Assembly (NCBI RefSeq): GCF_001687335.1
Contig: NZ_MAGO01000004.1
Span: 81,001 to 145,000, forward strand
Direction of reading: 5' to 3'
DNA length: 64,000 bases
DNA from: Dissulfuribacter thermophilus
Lineage (GTDB): Bacteria; Desulfobacterota; Dissulfuribacteria; Dissulfuribacterales; Dissulfuribacteraceae
Shown: in pieces, positions 1-9,639 of the stretch
Layout of the letters: the number at the start of each line of letters is the position of its first letter
Numbering within the stretch: the first letter of the stretch is position 1
Position numbers and translations under genes: made by a program
The notes under the pieces: generated by a model
What the model was told of the DNA's origin: nothing
The model's input: only the letters and a program-made list of their open reading frames with translations
The model's database searches: none

Positions 1-192
1 GACGTGTGTGCCATTGATGAGAAAAAACAACGCATCATTATTGGCATAGATCAGCTCCCCAACTGCCAATATGGCCAGCACCGCAATGAACCATCGGATC
101 CTTCCAATCACTGCCCACCAGCTCCGGCTTCGGCCTACCGCTGCTCCTGAAAAGTGTCCGCAGTCGCCAATAAGACCAAACAATCTCTTCAT
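1..192 (-). CDS. PAP2-family lipid phosphatase, N-terminal part (cut by window edge)
   Basis: Sixty-four codons are open from an ATG at 192 to the window edge, with a GAGGAT-like ribosome site just upstream. A basic stretch is followed by one hydrophobic segment (about residues 27-45), then the pattern NNDALFFLINGTH. That pattern resembles the start of PAP2-type undecaprenyl or lipid A phosphatases (aromatic residues, then ING and a conserved His). It lies downstream of a GT39 gene on the same strand, and the two families often work together on lipid A or carrier-lipid substrates. The catalytic motifs are outside the window, so the family call is an inference. Confidence 0.5.
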   Translation of the reverse strand, partial: MKRLFGLIGDCGHFSGAAVGRSRSWWAVIGRIRWFIAVLAILAVGELIYANNDALFFLINGTHV

Positions 193-442
193 GTTTTCAT
201 CCTCATTGAATTGATTTCGAGCAGTAAGCACCAGGTTCTGATGCCTCGAATCAATTGAGTAAATAGGGGATAAAGATTATCAGAGGATTAAAGGAAAATT
301 ATATTTTGGTAATCTCTCCAAAGAGAAAAATCGACCCTAAAGATCTCAATTAAGTCCTACCTAAATCCTAAATATAGGAGGCAACAGCGCGCCAGAGAGC
401 GGCATAGCTATTCAAAGAAGGGGTTCCAGCAATGAAGTTGTA

Positions 443-1945
443 CTAACCTTCTTTTGAATACACCTTGAAAAGCCCATATCTATGAAAGCGCTTTAGTAGT
501 TTTGCTTCAAGACCTAGGTGTTTTATCAACTCAAGTCTGCTCTTCTTCTTGACATCCAGTACAAAGATTTCACTCTTTCCCTCTTTAATCTCTCGGATCT
601 CTTCATCCCATTGCGAGTCTGTTGGATGCGAAGAAGGCCCTGATAGATTGGTAGGGAGATATTCAACTGGCTTTCCGCTATAAAACGCCAGGCCGTCGAG
701 AAATGGCCCACCTATTGCGTCGATTTCATTCGAATCGTTGATATGTGAGGAAAATGCCCTGTACATGGCCCTTGCATCCTGAGGAGCCGGGATTACTGCA
801 GCAATTCCCTTTAAGGTCAGGAAAAACACCAGGGTAACCAAGACCTTTTTGGTGAACACAAACCCAGGGGGCTCCTCTTTAAACAGGAGTCTTGCAGTGG
901 CGATGGCCATTGGGGGGAATACAGGCAAAATGTAAAGCGGAAGTCTGGACTTGGCCACACAGAATATGAGGAGTGGCACTGCCCACCACAAAAATATGAA
1001 TAGCCACTCAGGGTCCCTTGAGATAGCTATCTTTGCCTGATTGAGGGCATCTCTGAGTGTCCTGTGCTCTAGATGTCGTCTTACAATTCCAATCCAGCCA
1101 AAGGCCCATGGCAGACAACCAAACAAGACCATAGGAAGATATATATAAAATGGGGCATACCAGGCACTATTCCTGTGGAACATGTCGTAAAACAGCCTTC
1201 CAGTAACCTGTTCCTTTATTATCAAATCCATTGCCCAAGGATACTGTTTCCAGACTATCACATACCAGGAGAGCCCAGTGACCAGGAATATGAAGATTAC
1301 GGCAAAACCTGCAGGGAATACCCTAAAGAGCCTCCTCTTAAAGATCCAAAAGAGCCCCAAGGCTGCTGCCACAGGAAAGATTGCAGGGCCCTTTGTCAAG
1401 AAACCAAGCCCCCAGAAAAGTGACATGATAGCGAACCACATACGAGCCCTGGCCTTTGTCTCTGCCTGATACCCCTTGAGAAAGGCCCATATAGCAGCCA
1501 CCTCCCACATTACCAATATGGTATCAGTAGTCACAATATTGGAGGCAGCAAAAGGCACAATGGATGTGAGATATATCACAGACGCCCAGGGGCCGTACCT
1601 TTCTCCAAAAAGTCCTGCTCCAATAAGCCCCACCAGCAATACAGTCACAGAAAACGCCACTGCATTGGGAATCCTTGCCCCCCATTCATTTATGCCAAAG
1701 GTGTTCAAGCTTACACCAATAGCCCAATATGTAAGGGGAGGCTTTGTAAGATGGGGTTTGAAATCCCTTAACGGGATCAGCCATGAGCCTGTAATGAGCA
1801 TCTCTCTTGCGCATTCAGAGTACCTGGTCTCATCACGGTCGTATAGTCCACGTGAGCCCTGAAAACATATGGATACCAGTAGGGCAACTATAAAGACCGC
1901 TGTGTATGTTCGAGTTAATGATAACGTTTCCAATGTTCTCCTCAA
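443..1945 (-). CDS. GT39-family (ArnT/PMT-like) membrane glycosyltransferase
   Basis: The 500-residue protein has a first membrane segment near residues 14-30. This is followed by the acidic loop DRDE (36-39) and the KPPL stretch (68-71), the usual signature of ArnT and related GT39 enzymes. About ten more hydrophobic segments follow, then a soluble C-terminus. Family members move a sugar from a polyprenyl-phosphate donor onto lipid A or protein on the periplasmic face. The PAP2 fragment downstream and MsbA nearby fit a lipid A role, but the substrate cannot be read from sequence. The start ATG lies at 1945, and an AT-rich divergent spacer separates it from the asparagine synthase gene. Confidence 0.85.
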   Translation of the reverse strand: MRRTLETLSLTRTYTAVFIVALLVSICFQGSRGLYDRDETRYSECAREMLITGSWLIPLRDFKPHLTKPPLTYWAIGVSLNTFGINEWGARIPNAVAFSVTVLLVGLIGAGLFGERYGPWASVIYLTSIVPFAASNIVTTDTILVMWEVAAIWAFLKGYQAETKARARMWFAIMSLFWGLGFLTKGPAIFPVAAALGLFWIFKRRLFRVFPAGFAVIFIFLVTGLSWYVIVWKQYPWAMDLIIKEQVTGRLFYDMFHRNSAWYAPFYIYLPMVLFGCLPWAFGWIGIVRRHLEHRTLRDALNQAKIAISRDPEWLFIFLWWAVPLLIFCVAKSRLPLYILPVFPPMAIATARLLFKEEPPGFVFTKKVLVTLVFFLTLKGIAAVIPAPQDARAMYRAFSSHINDSNEIDAIGGPFLDGLAFYSGKPVEYLPTNLSGPSSHPTDSQWDEEIREIKEGKSEIFVLDVKKKSRLELIKHLGLEAKLLKRFHRYGLFKVYSKEG

Positions 1946-2182
1946 TTTTTTTCACCAAAATACAATTTGGGCGAAAAAAGGTAAAGAGCCTGTTTATACT
2001 TTATAATTCACTTCTAATTAAACATTTATTAAATTTTCTTAATCTTTTTTTCATCAAAGATTAATTTTTAGGCCTTATAAATCCCCTCCAAAACTGTTTT
2101 AGAGCAAACCAGAAATGAGAGCACAGAGCCCATCACAATCCAAACCCAAAAATCAGGTTTCTTATAACCGAGGGGAAAATAT

Positions 2183-4000
2183 ATGTGCGGCATAGGTGGC
2201 GTCTTATGGAAGAGCCAGCCAGCCACTAAAAAGGACCTTGAAACCATAGGGTCATTGATAAAGCATAGGGGCCCTGATGAACACGGCATCTTTTTAAGAG
2301 ACAATCTCGGCCTTATTCATTCGAGGCTCTCCATTATTGACCTCAAAGGCGGCAGACAACCCCTTTGCGCAGACAATCCCAACATCGTACTCATTGCAAA
2401 CGGCGAGATATATAACTTCAAGGAAATTAGAGAGCAGCTCAACCTAAGGGGTCGAGATACGTGCACACTATCTGATTGTGAGGTCATAATTCACGCATAT
2501 CTGGAATTTGGATTGGACTTCATCCAAAAGATAGCCGGGATGTTCGCCTTTGCCCTATGGGATGGCGAAAAAAGGCGCCTTTTACTTGGAAGGGACAGAC
2601 TTGGCATAAAACCTCTATATTATTTGGAGAGAGACGATGGTCTTTTCTTTGCCTCAGAGATAAAGGCCCTCGTGCCCTTTATGAAGGCCAAAGAGATTCA
2701 CCCGCCTTCTCTGGTAGAGGGGCTTCAAAACCAGTTTTCTTCAGGTAGAAACACCATTTTGTCCGGTGTTAAAAGAGTACTACCTGGAGAGATGTTGATC
2801 GTAGAACAGGGCCAGGTGAGATCCATGAGATACTGGGATCTCACCCGCACAAGCCCCATAAAAATTGACTACAATGGGGCTGAGGAGATGTTTTCATCTC
2901 TGTTTGAAACTGTAATGGTCCAGCACATGAGGGCAGACGTCCCCTATGGGGTATTCCTGTCTGGGGGCGTGGATTCAGCCACTGTTCTCGCCATGATATC
3001 GAGGCTTCAGACCAACAAAATCCTCTCTTTCTCGGTTGGCTACAAGGGCGTAGAGATGAAAGATGAGTTGGATGACGCACAGCGGATTGCACGTCTCTTT
3101 AACACTGAACACGTCCCTATCGTGCTCGAGGCCAATGAGATGTTTTCGAGAATACCCCATATGGTGTGGTCCACTGATGAATTTATGTGGGACTATGCCT
3201 GCCTTCCAACTTCGTTTCTAGCGGAACATGCGAGAAACCACTCTCTAAAGGTGGTATTTACTGGTGAAGGTGGAGACGAGGTATTTGCCGGATACGGAAG
3301 ATACAGAAAGACGTTTGTGGAATGTCTGGTCAAGAAAATGGCCAATCCCAAATCAGGCGGTTTCAGGACCCGTGGTCGATGGAGGAATCCATGGCCAAGA
3401 AAGGTATTTGGTGATAAACTGGCCCAATTCTCCAAATCCTACAAAACGCCATTCATAAATGCCTGGTCATGCACCCCTCCAGCATGGGACTATACAAAAA
3501 AGGCCCAATATACAGATATTGTTACCGAACTCCCAGAGGATCTCCTTGTGAAGGTCGACAGGATGCTCATGGCATTTGGGGTGGAAGGGCGTGTCCCCTT
3601 TCTCGACCATCGCGTAGTGGAATTTGGCCTTTCCCTTCCAAGATCCCTCAAGATAAGGCCACACTACGGAAAGGTCTTTTTGAGGAGATGGGCTGAAAAA
3701 GACATTCCCATGGATCATCTCTGGAAAAAGAAGCGAGGATTTCACGTGCCCATTGGCGAATGGTTAACAGGAGACTTTTTGAACAGACTGGAAGAAAAGC
3801 TTTTGCAAAACAAGGCCATTGGCAACTGGTTCCAACGAGATGGCATTCGAGAGCTCTTTTCAGCACAACGGGCCAAGAAAAAGGCATCCAGAGAGATTTG
3901 GGGCCTCATGCACTTTGCCATCTGGCACAATCTCTTCATAGAAAAATCCTGTTCAGTGGCCCCTTCTACCAAAGAAGATCCCCTAGAATTCATCTCATAA
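2183..4000 (+). CDS. asnB: asparagine synthase (glutamine-hydrolysing)
   Basis: At 605 residues this is the usual length of AsnB. The N-terminal glutaminase domain is complete: Cys2 is available as nucleophile after Met removal, with HRGPDE near 29-33 and NGEIYN at 73-78. The synthetase domain carries the pyrophosphate loop SGGVDS (260-265). A GAGGGG ribosome site precedes the ATG. It sits between polysaccharide genes, where AsnB-like amidotransferases may amidate sugars or carrier intermediates, so housekeeping asparagine synthesis is not certain. Because the glutaminase Cys is present and no precursor lies nearby, it is not read as a lasso cyclase. Confidence 0.88.
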   Translation: MCGIGGVLWKSQPATKKDLETIGSLIKHRGPDEHGIFLRDNLGLIHSRLSIIDLKGGRQPLCADNPNIVLIANGEIYNFKEIREQLNLRGRDTCTLSDCEVIIHAYLEFGLDFIQKIAGMFAFALWDGEKRRLLLGRDRLGIKPLYYLERDDGLFFASEIKALVPFMKAKEIHPPSLVEGLQNQFSSGRNTILSGVKRVLPGEMLIVEQGQVRSMRYWDLTRTSPIKIDYNGAEEMFSSLFETVMVQHMRADVPYGVFLSGGVDSATVLAMISRLQTNKILSFSVGYKGVEMKDELDDAQRIARLFNTEHVPIVLEANEMFSRIPHMVWSTDEFMWDYACLPTSFLAEHARNHSLKVVFTGEGGDEVFAGYGRYRKTFVECLVKKMANPKSGGFRTRGRWRNPWPRKVFGDKLAQFSKSYKTPFINAWSCTPPAWDYTKKAQYTDIVTELPEDLLVKVDRMLMAFGVEGRVPFLDHRVVEFGLSLPRSLKIRPHYGKVFLRRWAEKDIPMDHLWKKKRGFHVPIGEWLTGDFLNRLEEKLLQNKAIGNWFQRDGIRELFSAQRAKKKASREIWGLMHFAIWHNLFIEKSCSVAPSTKEDPLEFIS

Positions 4001-4004
4001 GAGG

Positions 4005-5132
4005 ATGATGTCCAAGGGCCAGCGCTACCGAGGAAGAATTGCCTGTTTCTTTGCGACCTCCGGCCATAGCGGTGTGGATCGTATTGCCCAGAATCTGCTC
4101 CCTTCACTGGTGGAAGAGGGCTATGAGGTGGATCTCCTAAAGGTGCGCAATCACGGCCCTGAGCTCTCGAAACCAGTTCCAGACGGGCTCAATATCATAG
4201 ATCTGGGGACATCCCACGTATATTCGTCTCTATATCCTGTGGTCAGATACCTAAAGGACAGGAGGCCCGACGTCCTCTTATCAGACAAAGACCGCGTGAA
4301 CAGGGTGGCAATATTTGCCAAAATCCTCTCAAGGGTCCAGACAAGGCTCATTTTGAGTTCAGGCACCACCATTTCAATTGACCTTGCCCACAGGGGACCT
4401 TTTGAACGCTGGCTCCAGCGCACATCCATGGCCAGGCTCTATGGCCTGGCCCACAGGGTCATTGTGACGTGCGAGGGTGTAAAAGAAGACATGGCCAGCT
4501 ACACAGGCCTCAAAAGAGATCACATAGAGGTGGTCCCCCCTCCTGTGATACCCTCTTCTGTTTTTAAAGAGGCGCAGCCCATCCCAGATCATCCATGGTT
4601 CCAAAGACCTAATGGAAGAATAGTCCTTGGGGTTGGGGAACTGGGCTATAGAAAGGACTTCAACACCCTCCTCAAGGCCTTTTCCATCTTGAGAGGCAAA
4701 GAAAGGGATCTAAGACTCATAATACTTGGCCGTGGAAAAGACAGGGACAATCTTATAGGGCTGGCCCAAAAGCTCGGAGTTGGGAACAAGGTGTCTTTCC
4801 CTGGATTCGTAAAAAACCCCTATCCTTTCAAGGCACACAGTTCACTATTTGCCTTTACCTCGCGCTGGGAGGGCCTGGGATTTGTACTCATTGAGGCATT
4901 GTCCCTGGGCACCCCGTGTGTGTCCACAGACTGTCCCAACGGCCCATCAGAGATACTTCAGCACGGCAGATATGGCGAACTAGTGCCTGTTGGAGATGCA
5001 GGGGCTCTGGCAGAGGCAATGGAAAGGACGCTTTCGTCTCCGCTTTCGCCTGAAAAATTGAAAGAAGCTGCCTGGCCTTATGAAGTCAGACGATCCACTA
5101 GGGCGTACCTGAAGGCCATGGGCTTTGATTAG
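4005..5132 (+). CDS. glycosyltransferase family 4 (GT-B fold)
   Basis: This 375-residue protein shows the N-terminal glycine-rich region with SGHSGVDRIAQNLL near 18-31, typical of GT4 acceptor-side domains. The C-terminal donor domain includes GVGELGYRKDFNTLLKAF, and the E-x7-E type motif appears as SRWEGLGFVLIEALSLGTP near 285-305. It starts 4 nt after the asparagine synthase stop, so the two are probably co-transcribed. The role is transfer of a nucleotide-sugar residue to a lipid-linked glycan on the cytoplasmic face; donor and acceptor are unknown. Confidence 0.85.
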   Translation: MMSKGQRYRGRIACFFATSGHSGVDRIAQNLLPSLVEEGYEVDLLKVRNHGPELSKPVPDGLNIIDLGTSHVYSSLYPVVRYLKDRRPDVLLSDKDRVNRVAIFAKILSRVQTRLILSSGTTISIDLAHRGPFERWLQRTSMARLYGLAHRVIVTCEGVKEDMASYTGLKRDHIEVVPPPVIPSSVFKEAQPIPDHPWFQRPNGRIVLGVGELGYRKDFNTLLKAFSILRGKERDLRLIILGRGKDRDNLIGLAQKLGVGNKVSFPGFVKNPYPFKAHSSLFAFTSRWEGLGFVLIEALSLGTPCVSTDCPNGPSEILQHGRYGELVPVGDAGALAEAMERTLSSPLSPEKLKEAAWPYEVRRSTRAYLKAMGFD

Positions 5133-6469
5133 GATAGCCCCATTTTACTTTCACCATGAGACAGGCCCAATACAATGGAGGAAATTATGAGGAGGAGATT
5201 TCTATAGGGCACATGTACGATCCTGAACTCTATGAGGCTAAATAAGAACATTAATGAGATTGAGGAAAGGAGGAACAAAAATACGTCTGATGACACAGCC
5301 CCATTTATCCTTGCCCGTACCAGTCCATAAACAAGTGAGAGGAAAATGGCCCCTAGAATGCACGTGCCAATCAATCCAAGCCGTACCAGGGACTCTATGG
5401 GGTCACTGTGAAGATGAGTGGCATAAATTGGCAGTTTTTCCCGTTCCTCATCAGAGGAAAAACGCGCTTTGGTTTCAAAAAAGGGAGAAGACAAGGCATT
5501 GGTGCCTGGCCCCCAGCCCAGGACAGGGGAAAGCAGCCAGGTGCGCACTCCAAAACACCACACATGGGCCCTTATCCCTATAGAGGTCTCATATGGTAGG
5601 GAGTCTACGTCGAGACGTAAAATTTTGTAGGCATCGTCTCTTTCCTGTAACAACCGCTTTTGTATTGTGCCAGCCTCGTACCAGGCTACTAGGGCCATGA
5701 AGGAGACAATGATGATGCCTGCCACACACCTCATGTCCCGAAACACACGCCCAGCGCGGGCCATATTGATACCAGAGCCCAACGCCATGGACACCAAGAT
5801 GACCATAAGAAACAACCACACCCCCCTTGATTGGGTGGTAATCAGGACCTGCACCATGAAAACAAACGAAAACAGACAGGCAAGAATGAGAAAAACGCCA
5901 ATCAATAGCCCGTATCGTTTGATGCCTTGTTTGAACGTGCTGACCAGTCTGCCAAAAAGAGTGATAAATGCAAGGATGAACACCCCTGAAAGCAACGATA
6001 TTGTAAGGCAGGGAAAGCCAAAACAGTATCTTTGCCCCTTCAACCACGAAGGAAAAAGCCCCCAGTCAGACCTAAGTATTATGGAGCAAATAAGCCCCAA
6101 GAATGCCACGGCCATGAGCCTTAGGCACCTTTCCTCATTTGCCCTGATCCAAAAGGCGCATGGAAGCATGAAGGCAATGGATGACCATCTAAAGGCATAT
6201 TTCCACTGTAGGCCCCACGTCGTGGGAAAGAGCAGTGTGCCCCTATATGCCATGATGGCCACATACCCTATGAATGCGCAAATAAACGGGAAAATAATCG
6301 TTGACCTAAGCCACGGCCAAAAATCTTTCACCCTCACAAAGGCCAAAATGAGCAATGTGACCAGTGCGATCTCTGAAAGGGTCGTGCTCAGCCAGGCGCT
6401 TAAACAAAAGAGATACAAGGCCCCTAGGCCCAGATTTTCTAGGAGAGATGGGGACGAACTCAACCTCAT
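5129..6469 (-). CDS. O-antigen ligase/polymerase family membrane protein (WaaL-like)
   Basis: The protein has about ten or more hydrophobic segments and a large periplasmic loop containing LGWGPGTNAL and, later, ATHLHSDPIESLVRLGLIG. This is the pattern of the O-antigen ligase/Wzy_C family, in which a conserved His in the late loop is functional. The reading frame can extend to a TTG at 6544, overlapping the divergent glycosyltransferase. I chose the ATG at 6469 because it directly precedes the first hydrophobic region, although neither start has a strong ribosome site. Its 3' end overlaps the preceding convergent gene by 4 nt. It probably ligates O-antigen to the lipid A core. Confidence 0.75.
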   Translation of the reverse strand: MRLSSSPSLLENLGLGALYLFCLSAWLSTTLSEIALVTLLILAFVRVKDFWPWLRSTIIFPFICAFIGYVAIMAYRGTLLFPTTWGLQWKYAFRWSSIAFMLPCAFWIRANEERCLRLMAVAFLGLICSIILRSDWGLFPSWLKGQRYCFGFPCLTISLLSGVFILAFITLFGRLVSTFKQGIKRYGLLIGVFLILACLFSFVFMVQVLITTQSRGVWLFLMVILVSMALGSGINMARAGRVFRDMRCVAGIIIVSFMALVAWYEAGTIQKRLLQERDDAYKILRLDVDSLPYETSIGIRAHVWCFGVRTWLLSPVLGWGPGTNALSSPFFETKARFSSDEEREKLPIYATHLHSDPIESLVRLGLIGTCILGAIFLSLVYGLVRARINGAVSSDVFLFLLSSISLMFLFSLIEFRIVHVPYRNLLLIISSIVLGLSHGESKMGLS

Positions 6470-6520
6470 GAACGCTTTGATAACACCTGTTTCAACAAGA
6501 GGCAACGAAAACTCTCTATT

Positions 6521-7510
6521 ATGAAAATGCACATGAGTGGCCAAACAGAAAGAAAATATCCTGGATTTTACCAGTATGAATACCTTTTCACTGTGCTCGT
6601 CATCACCTTCAACAGGGCGAGCTTACTCAAGAGAGCATTGGAAAGCATTACCAGGCAGGGGACCACAGACATCGAGGTCATTGTGGTTGACGACGGTTCC
6701 ACCGACGACACAAAGGAGGTCGTAAAACGCTTCAAGGCCCGAACAGGCCTAAATTTGAGATACATGTGGCATGACAACTGCGGTAAACCTGCCTCGTACA
6801 ATAGAGCATTAACTAAAATCAGTGGCTATTTTACCATTATATTGGACTCTGACGACGTGCTTTCAGACCATATACTGCCGCGTCTGGATTATTGGTGGAA
6901 TACAATTCCCGAGGAAAAGCGCCCTTTCTTTGCAGGGGTAGAGGGGCTCTGTGCAGATCTCAACACAAAAAAGGTCATGGGCGACCCGTTCCCGTGGTCC
7001 CCAATGGATTCTGACTTTTTGGAGACACGTTATAGGTACGGAATATCAGGGGACAAACGACACATCATGAGAACGGATGTAATGAGGGAATTTCCTTTTC
7101 CCCTGTTCAATGGAGAAAAGGAGATGCGCGAATCTGTAATATGGTGCCGAATGGCCCACAAGTACAAATTCCGCTACGTAAATGAAATTGTCCAGTATTG
7201 CGAGCAACTTCCTGGAGGACTGACCTCAAGGGCAAGGGAAAGGAGACTTTCTAGCCCCAATAATTTTAGACTGGCCTTTTTAGAGCTCCTTAACCTTCAT
7301 AACACTTATCTCACCCCCAAAGACCAGTATAGGGCCATGGTGCGCTACATTCGCCATTCCACATGTGCGAGGATCTCTTGTATCAAACAGCTTGCTGACC
7401 TGGTGCCTGCTAAGAGGCCCATGTGGTTCATGGCATTTCCAGAGGGCTTCATTGGTGCATTGAAAGACCGCCTGCTAGTGAAACGCAAATTCGAGAGGGA
7501 AAGGACATAG
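6521..7510 (+). CDS. glycosyltransferase family 2 (GT-A fold)
   Basis: The 329-residue protein has a clear GT2 nucleotide-sugar domain. VLVITFNR lies near 25-32, VVDDGSTDD at 55-63, and the metal-binding DSDD is at 109-112. A His- and Arg-rich C-terminal part follows. The gene ends 4 nt before msbA, which suggests one transcription unit. GT2 enzymes here usually add a core or O-antigen sugar on the cytoplasmic side. The exact sugar cannot be deduced. Confidence 0.87.
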   Translation: MKMHMSGQTERKYPGFYQYEYLFTVLVITFNRASLLKRALESITRQGTTDIEVIVVDDGSTDDTKEVVKRFKARTGLNLRYMWHDNCGKPASYNRALTKISGYFTIILDSDDVLSDHILPRLDYWWNTIPEEKRPFFAGVEGLCADLNTKKVMGDPFPWSPMDSDFLETRYRYGISGDKRHIMRTDVMREFPFPLFNGEKEMRESVIWCRMAHKYKFRYVNEIVQYCEQLPGGLTSRARERRLSSPNNFRLAFLELLNLHNTYLTPKDQYRAMVRYIRHSTCARISCIKQLADLVPAKRPMWFMAFPEGFIGALKDRLLVKRKFERERT

Positions 7511-7514
7511 TTCA

Positions 7515-9266
7515 ATGAATAAAAATACTCAGAATATCCTGGTTGCATGGAAGAAGATCTGGCGACTTATTAGGCCGTATATTTCCATTGTCATACTCTC
7601 CATAATACTGAGCCTAGTCGCCTCTGGGCTCAAGGGTATCATTGCCTGGCTCGTCAAGCCAGCAATGGATCGCGTTTTCATAGAAGGCCAGAGGCAGTAT
7701 CTCCTGGCACTTCCCATTGGTATGTTCGTGGTATTTGTCTTGAGGGGTGTTGCCGACTGCGCTCAGGCCTATCTAATGGCAAACGCCGGCTTGAGACTCG
7801 TAAGGGACCTTAGAAACAAACTATTCATCAACATGGTGAGAATGCCAGTTTCAAGGTCCACGCAATGGAGATCAGGAGACATCATCTCACGTCAGCTAAT
7901 GGATGTAGCCCTTTTCGGACACGTCCTTTCAGATAGTTTTAGCGTGTTCTTGGTGGAGGTCCCCACAGTTATAGTGCTTATGGGCGTAGCCTTCTATAGG
8001 GGGCGCTCCATTGCTCTGTTGGCCCTCACTCTTTTGCCTTTGGTAGCCCTTGGGACCAGGAGTTTTGGTCGTCTGGTCAAAAAAAGACGTATTGAAGTGC
8101 AAAAATTCATGGGGCGTCTAACCCACCGCATGAACGAGGCCCACAATGGGCTCAAGGTCATAAAGATCTTTGGCATGACAGACGATAAAATAGGGCAATT
8201 TATGACGGAAAACCAACGGGTCTATCACCAGGATTCCAGGGTAGTCCTGTTTAAACAGGGGACACGCCTATTCATAGACCTCATCTCCGGTTCTGCTGTT
8301 GCCATAATCCTTGGGTGGGGAGGCGTATTGATTGCAAGGGGAGCAATGACCACTGGTGATCTCTTTTCCATCATCGTATCCCTTGGCATGCTGTTCACCC
8401 CTCTTAAACGCCTTGGTTCTGCCTACAACATACTCCAAGAGAGCGTAGGAGTCCTAGAACGAATAGAGGAATACCTGAACGTCCAACCTGAATTGATCCA
8501 AGGCAAAGAGGCATGGCCACTGAAAAAGGCCCTCAGACTGGAGGGTGTTACGTTTTCATATCCAAATTCACCAGAACCAATCCTAAAGGACATAAACCTC
8601 AAGATACCTGCTGGGAAAATGGTGGCAATAGTAGGGCCGAGCGGTGCTGGAAAGAGCACCCTGGTGGATCTGTTCGTCCGATTCATTACCCCCGATCGAG
8701 GGAAAATCCTATGGGACGATACAGACATCCAATCTTTCAACATAGAGAGCCTGAGGGCGCAAATAGGACTGGTCACCCAAGAGGTCATCCTCTTTTCCGA
8801 TTCCATCCTGGAAAATATTGCAGCAGGCCGCCCCTCAGCCTCTTTTGAAGAGGTGGTTGAAGCTGCAAAGATGGCCGATGCCCATGACTTTATCTCAGCG
8901 CTGCCAGATGGTTATTACACAGTCCTCGACGAACGGGGGCTCAATCTCTCTGGAGGCCAGAGGCAGCGTATTGCGCTGGCAAGGGCGATCCTGAAGGACC
9001 CTTCCCTCCTCATCTTGGATGAGGCCACGAGCGCCCTCGATACCGTATCTGAGCAGGCGATTCAGCGGGCACTCCAGAAAATAAAAAAGGGGCGCACTAC
9101 CGTTGTCATTGCCCACAGGCTGAGCACAATAGTAAATGCAGACCTCATAGTAATAATGGATAGAGGGAAAATCGTTGCCCTAGGAGACCACGAGGGATTA
9201 TTGGACTCTTCAGCACTTTACAGGGAACTTTTCAATGCCTGGCAGAAAAATGATACTTCAGGATAA
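7515..9266 (+). CDS. msbA: lipid A export ATP-binding/permease protein MsbA
   Basis: At 583 residues this is the standard length for a half-transporter flippase. Six membrane segments fill residues 20-310. The ATPase domain has Walker A GPSGAGKST (374-382), signature LSGGQ (478-482) and Walker B followed by the D-loop, LILDEATSALD (about 499-509). MsbA flips lipid A-core across the inner membrane as a homodimer. The LPS genes around it (GT39, GT2, O-antigen ligase) support MsbA over other ABC exporters, but a related lipid or drug exporter is not excluded. Confidence 0.85.
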   Translation: MNKNTQNILVAWKKIWRLIRPYISIVILSIILSLVASGLKGIIAWLVKPAMDRVFIEGQRQYLLALPIGMFVVFVLRGVADCAQAYLMANAGLRLVRDLRNKLFINMVRMPVSRSTQWRSGDIISRQLMDVALFGHVLSDSFSVFLVEVPTVIVLMGVAFYRGRSIALLALTLLPLVALGTRSFGRLVKKRRIEVQKFMGRLTHRMNEAHNGLKVIKIFGMTDDKIGQFMTENQRVYHQDSRVVLFKQGTRLFIDLISGSAVAIILGWGGVLIARGAMTTGDLFSIIVSLGMLFTPLKRLGSAYNILQESVGVLERIEEYLNVQPELIQGKEAWPLKKALRLEGVTFSYPNSPEPILKDINLKIPAGKMVAIVGPSGAGKSTLVDLFVRFITPDRGKILWDDTDIQSFNIESLRAQIGLVTQEVILFSDSILENIAAGRPSASFEEVVEAAKMADAHDFISALPDGYYTVLDERGLNLSGGQRQRIALARAILKDPSLLILDEATSALDTVSEQAIQRALQKIKKGRTTVVIAHRLSTIVNADLIVIMDRGKIVALGDHEGLLDSSALYRELFNAWQKNDTSG

Positions 9267-9639
9267 CCCCTGTCCAAAAGCCCCCCTTCTTCCAGCTTAC
9301 CTTAGTTCACAAAGGGACACCCACTTTTTATATACCCTGCTCCCGGCCATCGTCCTTATGTCGACAACAACCTGCCTGTCTTTATTAGAATCCAGATTGA
9401 ACTAGTTGAGATCCAGATATTTCCGTCTTGTGAAGATAGTTTTGCCAGGCGGCCTGGCTCATGTTTTGACAACTATCCTGCGGGGTTAGGAAATAGGCAA
9501 AAAATTAAGGAATTCGCTATATCTGAGGGCTTTTCAATTTATGAGTAAAAAAATACCCGTAACCTTTGACATATGTTGGCAATATAAAAAGGTAATAACG
9601 AAATTTCATGTTCTTTGGAAGCACATTGATGCTCAGTTT
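9267..9639. other. intergenic spacer with left end of the RAYT element
   Basis: No gene is seen in these 373 bases. They contain the left copy of the GGACACCC(A/T) terminal sequence (9315-9328), which is inverted relative to a copy at 10786-10799. The rest shows no convincing promoter or rho-independent terminator for msbA. Confidence 0.5.

Noticed and set aside
2183..4000. Asparagine synthase-like gene as another lasso cyclase
   Set aside because: It keeps the glutaminase Cys2, and no B1, B2 or precursor lies next to it.
5667..6524. 285-codon plus-strand frame opposite the O-antigen ligase gene
   Set aside because: It mirrors a hydrophobic gene on the other strand, has low-complexity, Met/Thr/Asn-rich composition and no recognisable motif.
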